From: JAGXIT01 sp049293335
GTDB lineage: Bacteria; Patescibacteriota; Saccharimonadia; Saccharimonadales; UBA4665
Length of the DNA: 64,000 nucleotides
Direction of reading: 5' to 3'
Assembly: GCA_049293335.1 (NCBI GenBank)
Contig: JBATSO010000040.1
Location: 1-64,000 of the forward strand
Of the stretch, positions 24,768 to 32,560 are shown piece after piece. The notes beneath the pieces are model-generated. The model was not told the DNA's origin and made no database searches. It saw only the letters and a list, made by a program, of their open reading frames with translations. Every line of letters begins with the position of its first letter. Within the stretch, counting starts at the first letter, position 1. The translations under genes were made by a program, and so were the position numbers.

Positions 24768-26549
24768 ATGAAGAGTTTGCTGCGAATTGTTCGCTTTACG
24801 GGCGAGCTGTGGAAATATTATGCTGGTGTGGCGGTGTTTTCGGTGCTGGTGGCTGTGACGACCCAGGTGCTGCCACTGCTTACGAAGGTCATCGTGGATG
24901 ATGTGTCAAAAGTGCTAGCAGGTCACGGTGCCAATGTGTCGCTTATTATTTGGTGTGTGGTGGGAATATTTTTAGCCGATGTTGGACAAAATGTGTTTAG
25001 TAACATTGGTGGGGTGATTGGCGACCAGCTACAGGCCCGCATGCGAAAAATGCTGAGCGAGCGGTATTTTAGCCATCTCATGACGCTACCTCAGGAATAT
25101 TACGACAAAGAACTGAGCGGCAAGGTGCTGAACCGGCTGAACCGTAGCATCGACCAAATTACCACCTTTGTGCAAGCCTTTAGTAACAACTTTTTACAAT
25201 TTATTTTTACGACCATTTTGTCGCTAACGATTATTTATGTGTATTCATGGCCCGTTGGCCTTATGCTAACGGCGCTCTACCCCATATTTATTTGGCTGAC
25301 TACGCGCACCAGTGGTAAGTGGCGCGAATACCAGGGCGAAATCAACACCGAAATAGACACCGCCACGGGACGTTTTGTAGAGGCGATTAGCCAAATAAAG
25401 GTGGTAAAAAGCTTTGGTCGTGAGGCCGACGAGCTCAATTTTTTTAAAAAACGCTACCGCAAGGTCGTCCAGACGACCTGGCCGCAAAGCAAGCTGTGGC
25501 ACGGTCAGGATTTTGTGCGCAAACTGGCGCTGAACCTCATTTTTCTGGCGGTGTACGGGTACATTTGTTGGCAGGCAGCTCATGGGCATTACACGGTGGG
25601 CACGATGGTGCTTCTACTACAATACGCGGCGCTAATACGTATGCCGATTTTTAGCATTAGCTTTATTGTAGACCAGTCGCAGCGGGCTGTCGCCAACACC
25701 AAAGACTACTTTGCGGCCATGGATGAAGCCAGCGAGGCTGTTAGTGCCAAAAAGAGGTCAGAAATACGGGTTGCAGAGGGACGGGTAGAGTTTAAAGATG
25801 TAAAATTTCGCTATGAAACAGGTAAATCGGTGTTAAATGGGCTGAGCTTTGAGCTGGCACCTGGTTCGAAAACGGCGCTGGTGGGTGAAAGTGGCGAAGG
25901 CAAAACGACCATTACCAACCTACTGTTGGGGTTATATGAGCCAGAAAGCGGCGATATTTTGCTCGATGGCCAGTCGATTGCCAGCGCAGCGCACGCCAGC
26001 ATTCGGCAGGCAACAACGGTGGTGTTTCAAGAACCCGCCTTATTTAGCGGCACGGTGTTCGAAAATATTGCCTACGGTAAACCGGCGGCTTCAGCCAAAG
26101 AAGTCGAACAGGCGGCGCGCGCAGCCAACGCTCACGAGTTTATTAGCGCGTTCGAAAAGGGCTACCAGACCGAAATTGGCGAGCGCGGGCTGAAGCTGAG
26201 TGGCGGTCAAAAACAGCGGATTGCCATTGCCCGAGCCTTGCTAAAAGACGCGCCCATTCTCATACTCGACGAAGCCACCAGTAGTCTCGACACGCGTAGT
26301 GAGCGCCTAGTACAAGAGGCACTTGAACACCTTATGAAAGGGCGCACCACTATTATCATCGCTCACCGCCTTAGTACGATTCAGTCGGTCGACACCATCA
26401 TTACGCTTAAGAAAGGTACTATTGAAGAGTGTGGACCACCTAAAGTGCTGGCCAAAAGCGGCGGTATATATGACCAGCTCCTTACATTGCAAAAGGGCCA
26501 TGCCGCCACAGACAAGGCGCGGTTAAAAACCTATGAAATTTCTGGTTAA
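24768..26549 (+). CDS. ABC transporter, fused permease-ATPase (exporter type)
   Basis: Half-transporter of the MsbA/multidrug exporter class, 593 aa, expected to work as a homodimer in the inner membrane. Residues about 1-310 form six membrane helices. The nucleotide-binding domain has Walker A GESGEGKTT (about residue 372), Q-loop VVFQEPALF, signature LSGGQKQR, Walker B ILILDEATSSLD and switch AHRLST. Substrate (lipid, drug or peptide) cannot be told. TATACT lies 7 nt before the ATG (leaderless). It ends 5 nt from the convergent RNA repair gene. Confidence 0.95.
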   Translation: MKSLLRIVRFTGELWKYYAGVAVFSVLVAVTTQVLPLLTKVIVDDVSKVLAGHGANVSLIIWCVVGIFLADVGQNVFSNIGGVIGDQLQARMRKMLSERYFSHLMTLPQEYYDKELSGKVLNRLNRSIDQITTFVQAFSNNFLQFIFTTILSLTIIYVYSWPVGLMLTALYPIFIWLTTRTSGKWREYQGEINTEIDTATGRFVEAISQIKVVKSFGREADELNFFKKRYRKVVQTTWPQSKLWHGQDFVRKLALNLIFLAVYGYICWQAAHGHYTVGTMVLLLQYAALIRMPIFSISFIVDQSQRAVANTKDYFAAMDEASEAVSAKKRSEIRVAEGRVEFKDVKFRYETGKSVLNGLSFELAPGSKTALVGESGEGKTTITNLLLGLYEPESGDILLDGQSIASAAHASIRQATTVVFQEPALFSGTVFENIAYGKPAASAKEVEQAARAANAHEFISAFEKGYQTEIGERGLKLSGGQKQRIAIARALLKDAPILILDEATSSLDTRSERLVQEALEHLMKGRTTIIIAHRLSTIQSVDTIITLKKGTIEECGPPKVLAKSGGIYDQLLTLQKGHAATDKARLKTYEISG

Positions 26550-26554
26550 GGGGC

Positions 26555-28720
26555 CTAAGTTAGAGAAGCGTATGCTCGGCGCACATCGGTGATAGCGAGG
26601 TTCGCTAGACGCTCAGTTGGTAGTGTTTGCATGTAGGCGATGACGCGAGCGGCTTCGTCTGGGTACGTGCAGTGGCTGGGGGTTTTTGGGGTTTTGCCTT
26701 TTTTCAGCGCGTCAAGGGCGCTGCGCATTTGTTTCCAAAACGTGTAGTAGTCGAGTTTGAGTTTCACGTGCCAGCCGGCGCTGTCTTCGAGGACAAACCC
26801 CTCGATGTAAGCGCCATCGTACTGGTAGTCGATGCCCTGGACGCTTTTGTACCACCGCTCAAACGACTGCCAGTCAGGCAGGGTCGCAGCGCAGTGTTTC
26901 GTGCGGACACCCAGGTGTTTACCGAGGGCTTCGCGCTCTACTTGTGGCAGTGCCTCGTAGTCTTTTTGTCGCTTGATGATGTCGAGTAGCACCATGTGGT
27001 CGCCGTGGTAGTCGATGATATGCGGGTCGTGCGCGGGCAGGATGACTTCAAACACGAGGCAGACGTTTTGACTACGCAAGTAGTCGATGAGATACTGCCG
27101 ATGTGCGCCGCAGGTTTTTTCAAAAAGTGCGCGGAACCAGTCAGCGAACTCCCCTTCGGTGGTGGATTTGGATGATATGACGAGGTCGCCGGCACAGTCA
27201 TCGTAGCCGACAAGTCCGAGGTAGCCGTTTTCTTTCACCCACGCTTTTACAGGGAAGCTGAAGTTTTTTTCGAGGTCGACGTAGGAAGTCTGACGAGTTT
27301 CATTTACGTTGAAAAATTTGTCGTAGCCGCGAATGACGATTTCGTTGGTGAGGGTGTGGATGAAAAGTCCACGGGTGGTGGTTGTCTGCTTTGTCCACTT
27401 TTTCTTAAACATGACTTCGGGTTTGAAGTGAAACGAGCTGATGTTTTCGGGAAGCGTGCGTTCACTAATGAGGCGGTTGGCGCGGAGTTCTCTGACGAGG
27501 TTAGCGTTTTCGCTGTGCGAGGTCGGACCCATCACACTATGCGGGATTTCGATGGCTTGAAAACCGCTGTGCGATAGCTGCACTGCGCGCAGTTCACCAC
27601 CAAACTCCACTTTGCCTTCGAGGTTAAAGCAGCGTTCGTTATACTGGGTTGGATAGGACTGTTTATTGCGGTGGCCGTGAATTTGGAAGGAGTTGGCGGA
27701 CGTATTCTGCATAAATGCATCATCAATCTGCCCGACTTCTTCGTAAGTGCCGACCCCGCGGATGCACTGCCGAGCGCTTAGGTAAGGGAGATTCGCGGGA
27801 AGTGTACTAAGCCCTCCGTGCGTGACCAGCACATCTTTATCATGGTAGCGGTAGTGAAGGGCGGGCATCATACCGCGAAGCAAGCTGCGGATGGCCGACT
27901 TGTCGAGCTCGGCGGCTTCGAGCTGGCTGCGGGTGCGGCCATTGAACTCCCTGGTTTTGACAGGCCAGCCATTGAGCCACTGCCAAATGTATAGGTCGTG
28001 ATTGCCCTCTACGAAAAACACATTGGGTTTCGCGGCAAGTTCTCGACTGACAAAGTCGAGTACGCGGTCGTTTTCGGGGCCGCGGTCGAGCAGGTCGCCC
28101 ACAAATACATAGGCTTCATCATCCCGCAGCGGGTACTTTTCAAAGTACTTTGCAAGCGGCGTAAAACAACCCTGGATATCACCGATGTGATGGATGATCG
28201 AGAACTGCGAAAAATCCAGCGGGGCATGAGTAAGCGTTGCCCTAATATCTTCGGGTGTTTTGAGCACTTTCCAGCCCTTGGGGTAGGGAAGCTGCGCGAG
28301 GCGTTTGTGCATGTCCACGAGAGCCTTATCGGCAACAATTTTATACGCAGAGCGCGCTATGTTTTGCTGGCGTGCTTGCTCGAGTGGTATGTCTGAAAGG
28401 TCAATAATATACATTTCGTAGCGGTGGCGGTAGGCGAGCTGCGCATAATCATTGTAGTAGCGTGCCGTGGTGTGGGTAGCGTCTATGACAATGAGTTCGC
28501 CTCTTTCCATGCGCTCTTCTAGTATTTCCCTCAATAGCTCCCAGACTCGGCGGTCATGCTGAGTCGATATGCTCATTCGCCCTTGTTCATCTAGCACGGG
28601 CGCGCTCATGGCGAGCCGCAGTGTGTCGGGCGAAAGCGTGTACGGCGTGAGGCCGCAGGCTTCAAGCAAGGTACTTTTGCCAGAGCCTGGGACCCCACGC
28701 GTAACGTAGAGCTTTCTCAT
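26555..28720 (-). CDS. Trifunctional RNA repair enzyme: polynucleotide kinase - metallophosphatase - RNA ligase
   Basis: 721 aa with three catalytic modules that together heal and seal broken RNA. (1) 5'-kinase: P-loop GVPGSGKST at residues 9-17. (2) Calcineurin-type phosphatase: GDIQGC 180-185, GDLLDRG 208-214, GNHD 239-242, THGG about 300 and IHGH 347-350. (3) ATP-dependent RNA ligase of nucleotidyltransferase fold: upstream RGYDKFFN at 464-471, adenylated-lysine motif I KENG with Lys496, motif IV-like VFEVILP and motif V-like VKLKLDYY. Kinase-phosphatase order resembles bacterial Pnkp, but the ligase looks more T4 Rnl1-like. Start and upstream SPFH stop overlap (ATGA), so they are co-translated. 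Confidence 0.93.
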   Translation of the reverse strand: MRKLYVTRGVPGSGKSTLLEACGLTPYTLSPDTLRLAMSAPVLDEQGRMSISTQHDRRVWELLREILEERMERGELIVIDATHTTARYYNDYAQLAYRHRYEMYIIDLSDIPLEQARQQNIARSAYKIVADKALVDMHKRLAQLPYPKGWKVLKTPEDIRATLTHAPLDFSQFSIIHHIGDIQGCFTPLAKYFEKYPLRDDEAYVFVGDLLDRGPENDRVLDFVSRELAAKPNVFFVEGNHDLYIWQWLNGWPVKTREFNGRTRSQLEAAELDKSAIRSLLRGMMPALHYRYHDKDVLVTHGGLSTLPANLPYLSARQCIRGVGTYEEVGQIDDAFMQNTSANSFQIHGHRNKQSYPTQYNERCFNLEGKVEFGGELRAVQLSHSGFQAIEIPHSVMGPTSHSENANLVRELRANRLISERTLPENISSFHFKPEVMFKKKWTKQTTTTRGLFIHTLTNEIVIRGYDKFFNVNETRQTSYVDLEKNFSFPVKAWVKENGYLGLVGYDDCAGDLVISSKSTTEGEFADWFRALFEKTCGAHRQYLIDYLRSQNVCLVFEVILPAHDPHIIDYHGDHMVLLDIIKRQKDYEALPQVEREALGKHLGVRTKHCAATLPDWQSFERWYKSVQGIDYQYDGAYIEGFVLEDSAGWHVKLKLDYYTFWKQMRSALDALKKGKTPKTPSHCTYPDEAARVIAYMQTLPTERLANLAITDVRRAYASLT

Positions 28721-29361
28721 TTATTTTTTCCAGTCGCATCGAACGCCACATTGATTGACTTGGCTTTCTGGCCAAGCAGCAGGCGGAGCAAGTCTGGGTT
28801 GTCTTTGGTAACTTTTGCGACATTGGCGTAGTGCCGAATGACGGCGCTGCGGCCACGGGCTTCCTCTAGTTCAGCCTTAGCGCGCTGCCGTGCGACTTCC
28901 TGAGCGTCGATGGCATTTTGCAGGTTACGAGGCAGGCGCACCGTGGGGGCGAGCACTAAGGCAATGACTATACCGTACTGGGCAACTTCAGCATTCATAG
29001 CAGCTATATCCAGCTCGATGTTCGAGTTGAGTACATCGTCTAACGTCATTTGTGCAACGATAGGCAGTATACGTTTTGTTGCTGCCTGCATAGTGAGCTC
29101 ATAGAGTGCTTTACTATGAAGATGAAAAGCCTCGATATCAGTAATGGTCACTTCAAAGGTGGTTTCGACAGTAATGGTAGCGGCTTCTTTGGTACGAGCG
29201 CTTATGTTACAGCCAAAAGACTGTCCAAACGCGGGATACGTCACAATGATTTCGTTTCGGAAGCCATAGGTTTTGTAGGTGCCTGGTTCGAGCACGCGGA
29301 TAATTTGACCCTCTCGTATGAGTAAGCCTTTGTAATTCTGGTTTATGGTTGTTTTAGTCAT
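28717..29361 (-). CDS. SPFH/band-7 domain protein without membrane anchor
   Basis: 214 aa. The SPFH fold occupies most of the protein: IIRVLEPGTYKTYGF, then ARTKEAATITVETTFEVTITD and the helical QNAIDAQEVARQRAKAELEEA stretch typical of stomatin/prohibitin-like proteins. There is no N-terminal membrane helix, so it is probably a soluble scaffold or ring-former. The start at 29361 is supported by AAGGAG 8 nt upstream; the longer frame to 29433 is not. It overlaps the RNA repair gene by ATGA, implying a joint role. Confidence 0.88.
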   Translation of the reverse strand: MTKTTINQNYKGLLIREGQIIRVLEPGTYKTYGFRNEIIVTYPAFGQSFGCNISARTKEAATITVETTFEVTITDIEAFHLHSKALYELTMQAATKRILPIVAQMTLDDVLNSNIELDIAAMNAEVAQYGIVIALVLAPTVRLPRNLQNAIDAQEVARQRAKAELEEARGRSAVIRHYANVAKVTKDNPDLLRLLLGQKAKSINVAFDATGKNK

Positions 29362-29593
29362 CGTTTTCTCCTTTAGATGCGCGATAGTTGTAGTTACACA
29401 CGTCGCATGTGCTTGGCAAGGGGACTGCTGCATATCAGCTATATGAGACAGTCGCAGGCTCGCTTGGCGGCGACGTGCGCGGGTTGTTAATTGAGCCTGT
29501 CAAAGGCACGCGGGGTTCAGCCGCAGGTGAGCGCTTACTTGGCGAACATCCACATAGGGATTCGTACTTCAGCCGACCTCACTAGCTAGTATA
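29362..29593 (-). promoter_or_regulatory. Putative promoter and roughly 220-nt leader of the SPFH-RNA repair operon
   Basis: On the minus strand TATACT (29588-29593) would start transcription near 29580. The leader then has several short hairpins (for example GCCT-5 nt-AGGC near 29495-29507) before the AAGGAG site. No gene is seen in it and it matches no riboswitch I know. Confidence 0.35.
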
Positions 29594-29643
29594 GATGGCC
29601 TCCAAAAATAATCTAGTAAAAACATTTTTACTTCGTTTAGGCT

Positions 29644-29802
29644 ACACCCCTCGCATACTACTTTTCGGGTTTTCAGCTCGAAGATCGCAGAGCCAGCATA
29701 CGCCTATGCCGACGAAGTATATCTGGATATGCTGAGAAGGTAGAGGCGTGTGCTGGCCAGTGAGGGCGGGATGAAAACCGAAAAGTATTGTGTGAGGGGG
29801 TA
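29644..29802. repeat. Long imperfect hairpin upstream of the HTH-Nudix gene
   Basis: Outer arms pair ACTTTTCGG (1-nt bulge) TTTTCA with 29772-29786 and CCCCTC with GAGGGG. The inner stem GCCAGCATACGCCT (29692-29705) pairs with 29744-29757 with one G-U. The tip is GTATATC-TG-GATATGC. The right arm runs directly into the TATACT promoter of the next gene. No coding sequence is seen in 29594-29816. Confidence 0.6.
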
Positions 29803-29816
29803 TATACTTGTACGTA

Positions 29817-30515
29817 ATGACACTGCCGTTTACCGACCATCATATTCAAGACAAAATTATTGCCAAGCTTGTTGTTGGCGAGCAGCGGTTTTCGGGCCTC
29901 GTGCCTACAGGCATGGAGCACAGCCTGCTTATGTACCACCTGCGAAAGCTGCTCAAGCAAGGCATTGTCGAAAAAGACGATCAAACCTACCGCTTAACGC
30001 TCAAGGGCGCTCAGCTCTACAATACGCGTTTTCACCTGGCCAAACCGCTCAACTACCCCAAAGCACTCATCCAATTTTTGGTGATTCAAGAAGATAAGGT
30101 GTTGCTGTCTCGCCGTACAACCGCCATCGCCGAACAGTTGAACGAATACATGCTACCAGGTGGCTTGCACTTCTTTTTGGCCCCAAGCCGAACTTCGGCA
30201 AAACACATTGCAAAATCTCGTGGGCTCGTGGCTGGCGATTATCTATGTATGGTTGAAACAATCGCTCCTGAGAGCGAATATCACGGGCTTATCGATGTAT
30301 ACGCGGCAAGCCCTAGTGAGCTTCGAGCGGGCAGTGAGTATGAGGCAGTTTGGCTTCCTGTGAACGAAGTGGCCGCAATGAGTTTCGACCAAGCTGGCTC
30401 GGCACCGTTCATCGTGCAGCATTTTACCGAAAATACTCTTACCAACAGACTGACTAACATTGTACAGACTACACCAAAAACTGGTGGTGTAGGTGTGGAA
30501 TCTGTGTCACAATAG
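29817..30515 (+). CDS. Winged-helix plus Nudix-like protein
   Basis: 232 aa. Residues about 5-75 look like a winged helix (HSLLMYHLRKLLKQGIVEKDD, then YRLTLKGAQLYN). From about 85 a Nudix-like fold begins (LIQFLVIQEDKVLLSRRTT, then MLPGG). The catalytic Nudix box is degenerate: after LPGG there is no REXXEE helix, only KHIAKSRGL. It may therefore bind a nucleotide sugar or NAD derivative as a regulator instead of hydrolysing it. The start ATG has TATACT (29803-29808) 8 nt upstream (leaderless). It lies back-to-back with the RNA repair operon. Confidence 0.7.
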   Translation: MTLPFTDHHIQDKIIAKLVVGEQRFSGLVPTGMEHSLLMYHLRKLLKQGIVEKDDQTYRLTLKGAQLYNTRFHLAKPLNYPKALIQFLVIQEDKVLLSRRTTAIAEQLNEYMLPGGLHFFLAPSRTSAKHIAKSRGLVAGDYLCMVETIAPESEYHGLIDVYAASPSELRAGSEYEAVWLPVNEVAAMSFDQAGSAPFIVQHFTENTLTNRLTNIVQTTPKTGGVGVESVSQ

Positions 30516-30536
30516 AACCAAATAAGGAGGGTTTAT

Positions 30537-31070
30537 ATGTCAACAACGCGTTTGCGCGATAGAATTTTTGCAGGTTTTGGTGCGCTGCTATTTTTAGTTA
30601 CGGCCAGCGCCTTTACCATCGCTGTTATTTGGGATAACACCCATAAAAAAGACACACCAGCGCCCATTAGCACTGCTTGTGAAGACTCGAGCCCGCAAGA
30701 GGCACTGGTAGCTCCCGAGGCGTTTAAGCCCGAAGGCAAAGCTACCGAACTACAAACCACCGACACCACGCCAGGCACAGGTGCTGCCGCCAAAAATGGT
30801 GATTGTTTAGTTATGAAGTACTACGGCACGCTGGCTAGCGATGGCACTATGTTCGACGAAAACTACACCAAGCCCACAGGCTTTGCTTTTACACTTGGCA
30901 GCGGCCAGGTTATCAAGGGCTGGGATCAGGGCCTCGTAGGCATGAAAGAGGGCGGCGAACGGCGGCTTGTTATTCCAGCCGACCTTGCGTACGGCAGTGC
31001 GGCGCAGGGGAGCATTCCTGCTAACTCAGACCTAGTGTTTACGGTAAAACTAGTAAAAATTAAGAAGTAG
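30537..31070 (+). CDS. FKBP-type peptidyl-prolyl isomerase, membrane anchored
   Basis: 177 aa. One N-terminal membrane helix (about residues 12-32), a Pro/Thr/Glu-rich linker, then a complete FKBP domain (about 85-177): VMKYYGTLASDGTMFDENY, FTLGSGQVIKGWDQGLVGMKEGG, RRLVIPADLAYG and IPANSDLVFTVKLV. It probably folds exported proteins at the cell surface. AAGGAGG precedes the ATG. The next FKBP gene begins 9 nt after it. Confidence 0.92.
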   Translation: MSTTRLRDRIFAGFGALLFLVTASAFTIAVIWDNTHKKDTPAPISTACEDSSPQEALVAPEAFKPEGKATELQTTDTTPGTGAAAKNGDCLVMKYYGTLASDGTMFDENYTKPTGFAFTLGSGQVIKGWDQGLVGMKEGGERRLVIPADLAYGSAAQGSIPANSDLVFTVKLVKIKK

Positions 31071-31078
31071 GAGTGTGT

Positions 31079-31435
31079 ATGGACAATTTTAACCCCGTTG
31101 ATTCAGTACCCGAGCTAGTTATTGAAGACCGCGTTGAAGGCACGGGCGACACGGCAGAAGCCAGCGACACCGTAACCTGCCACTACACAGGGGCAATCGC
31201 CAAGACTGGCGAAGTGTTTCAAAGTTCACGTGACTTTGGCAAACCCATTAGCTTCCCCTTGAATGGGGTGATTGCAGGCTGGACGCAAGGTGTACCTGGC
31301 ATGAAGGTGGGTGGTACGCGCCGCTTGCTCATCCCGGCTGCCATGGCCTACGGCAGCAACCCACCTTATGGCTCGGGCATTCCTGCCAATGCCGACCTGG
31401 TGTTTGATATTGAACTAGTGGCTATAGATGGGTAA
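31079..31435 (+). CDS. FKBP-type peptidyl-prolyl isomerase, cytoplasmic
   Basis: 118 aa, a single FKBP domain without signal peptide: CHYTGAIAKTGEVFQSS, GVIAGWTQGVPGMKVGG, RRLLIPAAMAYG and IPANADLVFDIELV. ATG 31079 is chosen over an in-frame GTG at 31073; AGGAG lies at about 31069. It forms an operon with the anchored FKBP, giving one inside and one outside enzyme. A third FKBP is at 51105. Confidence 0.93.
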   Translation: MDNFNPVDSVPELVIEDRVEGTGDTAEASDTVTCHYTGAIAKTGEVFQSSRDFGKPISFPLNGVIAGWTQGVPGMKVGGTRRLLIPAAMAYGSNPPYGSGIPANADLVFDIELVAIDG

Positions 31436-31650
31436 AATTCAAATTACAAATTCCAAATTCCAAATAAATCCGAAATCCTAAATCCGAAATCCTAAATACG
31501 AAACAAATTCGAATGTGCAAAATAATAAATTCTAAACAAAAAAGCACGTTAGATATCGCCTGATGGTGTCTTCCGTTTTGAATTTTGAATTTTAAAATTT
31601 CGATATTGTTTGAAATTTGTTTTTTGGAATTTGGTATTTTCTGCTCGATT
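31436..31650. repeat. AT-rich degenerate inverted repeat without a gene
   Basis: Runs of CAAATTCC/AAATCC units on the left (31438-31540) face the complementary GGAATTTGG and TTTGAAATTTG runs on the right (31575-31640). It shares AAATTCTAAACAAAA and TATTGTTTGAA with 47575-47665 and resembles the flanks of the four-helix gene at 32145, so it looks like an empty relative of that element. Confidence 0.55.
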
Positions 31651-31739
31651 CCTTACGCAGTTAGGCATTCGTAGATTGCCTGGCCACTTACTCAGTCTAG
31701 TATTGCGAGCGGAATTGTATACAAAAACACAATATATAG

Positions 31740-31773
31740 CGCTATTGACTTTAGCGTAAGCACCATATATACT
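31740..31773 (+). promoter_or_regulatory. Consensus sigma70 promoter with operator-like dyad
   Basis: -35 TTGACT (31745-31750), 17-bp spacer and -10 TATACT (31768-31773). The -35 box sits inside an inverted repeat CGCTA-7 nt-TAGCG (31740-31756), a likely repressor site. It drives the glutaredoxin-like gene after a leader of about 75 nt; a second possible -10 box TACAAT is at about 31815. Confidence 0.65.
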
Positions 31774-31856
31774 AAAAGATACAGTTTTATGATCGTCTCT
31801 CAAACAAAAAACTGATACAATAAAAAACCTAGCATAACCAAGTGGAGGGTTATCTC

Positions 31857-32105
31857 ATGGTCAAAAATATTACCATTTTTACTACGAAAACGTGCGCGTA
31901 CTGCCCAATGGTCAAGAAATATCTTGCTGCCAAAGGGCTTAGCTACGACGAAGTCAACCTAGACGAAGAACCCCATCGTCAGCAAGAAGCTCTCGCCATC
32001 TCTGGCGCCCTTACCGTGCCTGTTACGGTTGTAACAAAACATGATGATTCACGCGAAGTTGTCGTGGGCTACAACCTCGCCAAGCTAGCACCAGCTATTG
32101 GGTAA
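31857..32105 (+). CDS. Glutaredoxin/NrdH-like thioredoxin-fold protein
   Basis: 82 aa redoxin. The active site is TKTCAYCPMVKKYL, a CxxC pair near residue 10-13, followed by the family's cis-Pro VPVTVV (about residue 57) and GYNLAKL. It probably passes electrons from the thioredoxin reductase encoded at 32561 to targets such as ribonucleotide reductase. ATG 31857 follows GGAGG by 7 nt; an in-frame GTG at 31842 is less likely. Confidence 0.9.
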   Translation: MVKNITIFTTKTCAYCPMVKKYLAAKGLSYDEVNLDEEPHRQQEALAISGALTVPVTVVTKHDDSREVVVGYNLAKLAPAIG

Positions 32106-32549
32106 AATACCAAATAACAAATCCCAAATTCCAGATAAATCCAAATGTCCGAAAGCAACAAATCGCCAAACTATGACCTCGAAGAACGCACCTATCAGTT
32201 TGCGAAAAAATGTCGACTATACATAAAAGGCTTGAAGCCTAGCATAACGAACATCGAAGACGCCAAGCAGCTTACCCGTTCATCAGGGTCGATTGCTGCA
32301 AACTATATTGAGGCAAATGAAGCGCTCAGTCGCAAAGATTTTGTGATGCGTGTAAAGATTAGCCGAAAAGAGGCAAAGGAAACAATGCTGTGGCTACGTT
32401 TGCTCGATGCTCCAGATGAACTTCAGCAAGAAGCTTTAGAGCTCAAGAAGATAATGAGTGCTATAATCGATAAGGCAAAGCAATAAGATAAATTCTATTG
32501 GAATTTTGAATTTATCTGGAATTTGGTGCTTGGAATTTGGAATTTGAGT
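32104..32549. repeat. AT-rich inverted repeats flanking the four-helix-bundle gene
   Basis: The left flank (32104-32143) contains CCAAATTCCAGATAAATC and the right flank (32498-32545) contains its complement GATTT/GAATTTATCTGGAATTTGG, matching over about 17 bp, plus further GGAATTTGG units. The pair brackets the gene at 32145 precisely. Confidence 0.7.
32145..32486 (+). CDS. Four helix bundle protein (S23/23S-rRNA intervening-sequence family)
   Basis: 113 aa, all helical. It matches the four-helix-bundle family found in 23S rRNA intervening sequences and beside diversity-generating retroelements: LEERTYQFAKKCRLYIKGL, LTRSSGSIAANYIEAN and RVKISRKEAKETMLWLRLL are characteristic. Function of the family is unsettled. 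It interrupts the glutaredoxin-thioredoxin reductase pair and is flanked by matching inverted repeats, which suggests that it arrived as a small element. The start has no strong ribosome site. Confidence 0.9.
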   Translation: MSESNKSPNYDLEERTYQFAKKCRLYIKGLKPSITNIEDAKQLTRSSGSIAANYIEANEALSRKDFVMRVKISRKEAKETMLWLRLLDAPDELQQEALELKKIMSAIIDKAKQ

Positions 32550-32560
32550 AAGGAGGTGAT

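Noticed and set aside
29362..29580. tRNA or tmRNA in the SPFH leader
   Set aside because: GGTTCA- and ATTCG-like strings occur, but no T-arm, anticodon arm or acceptor pairing can be assembled.
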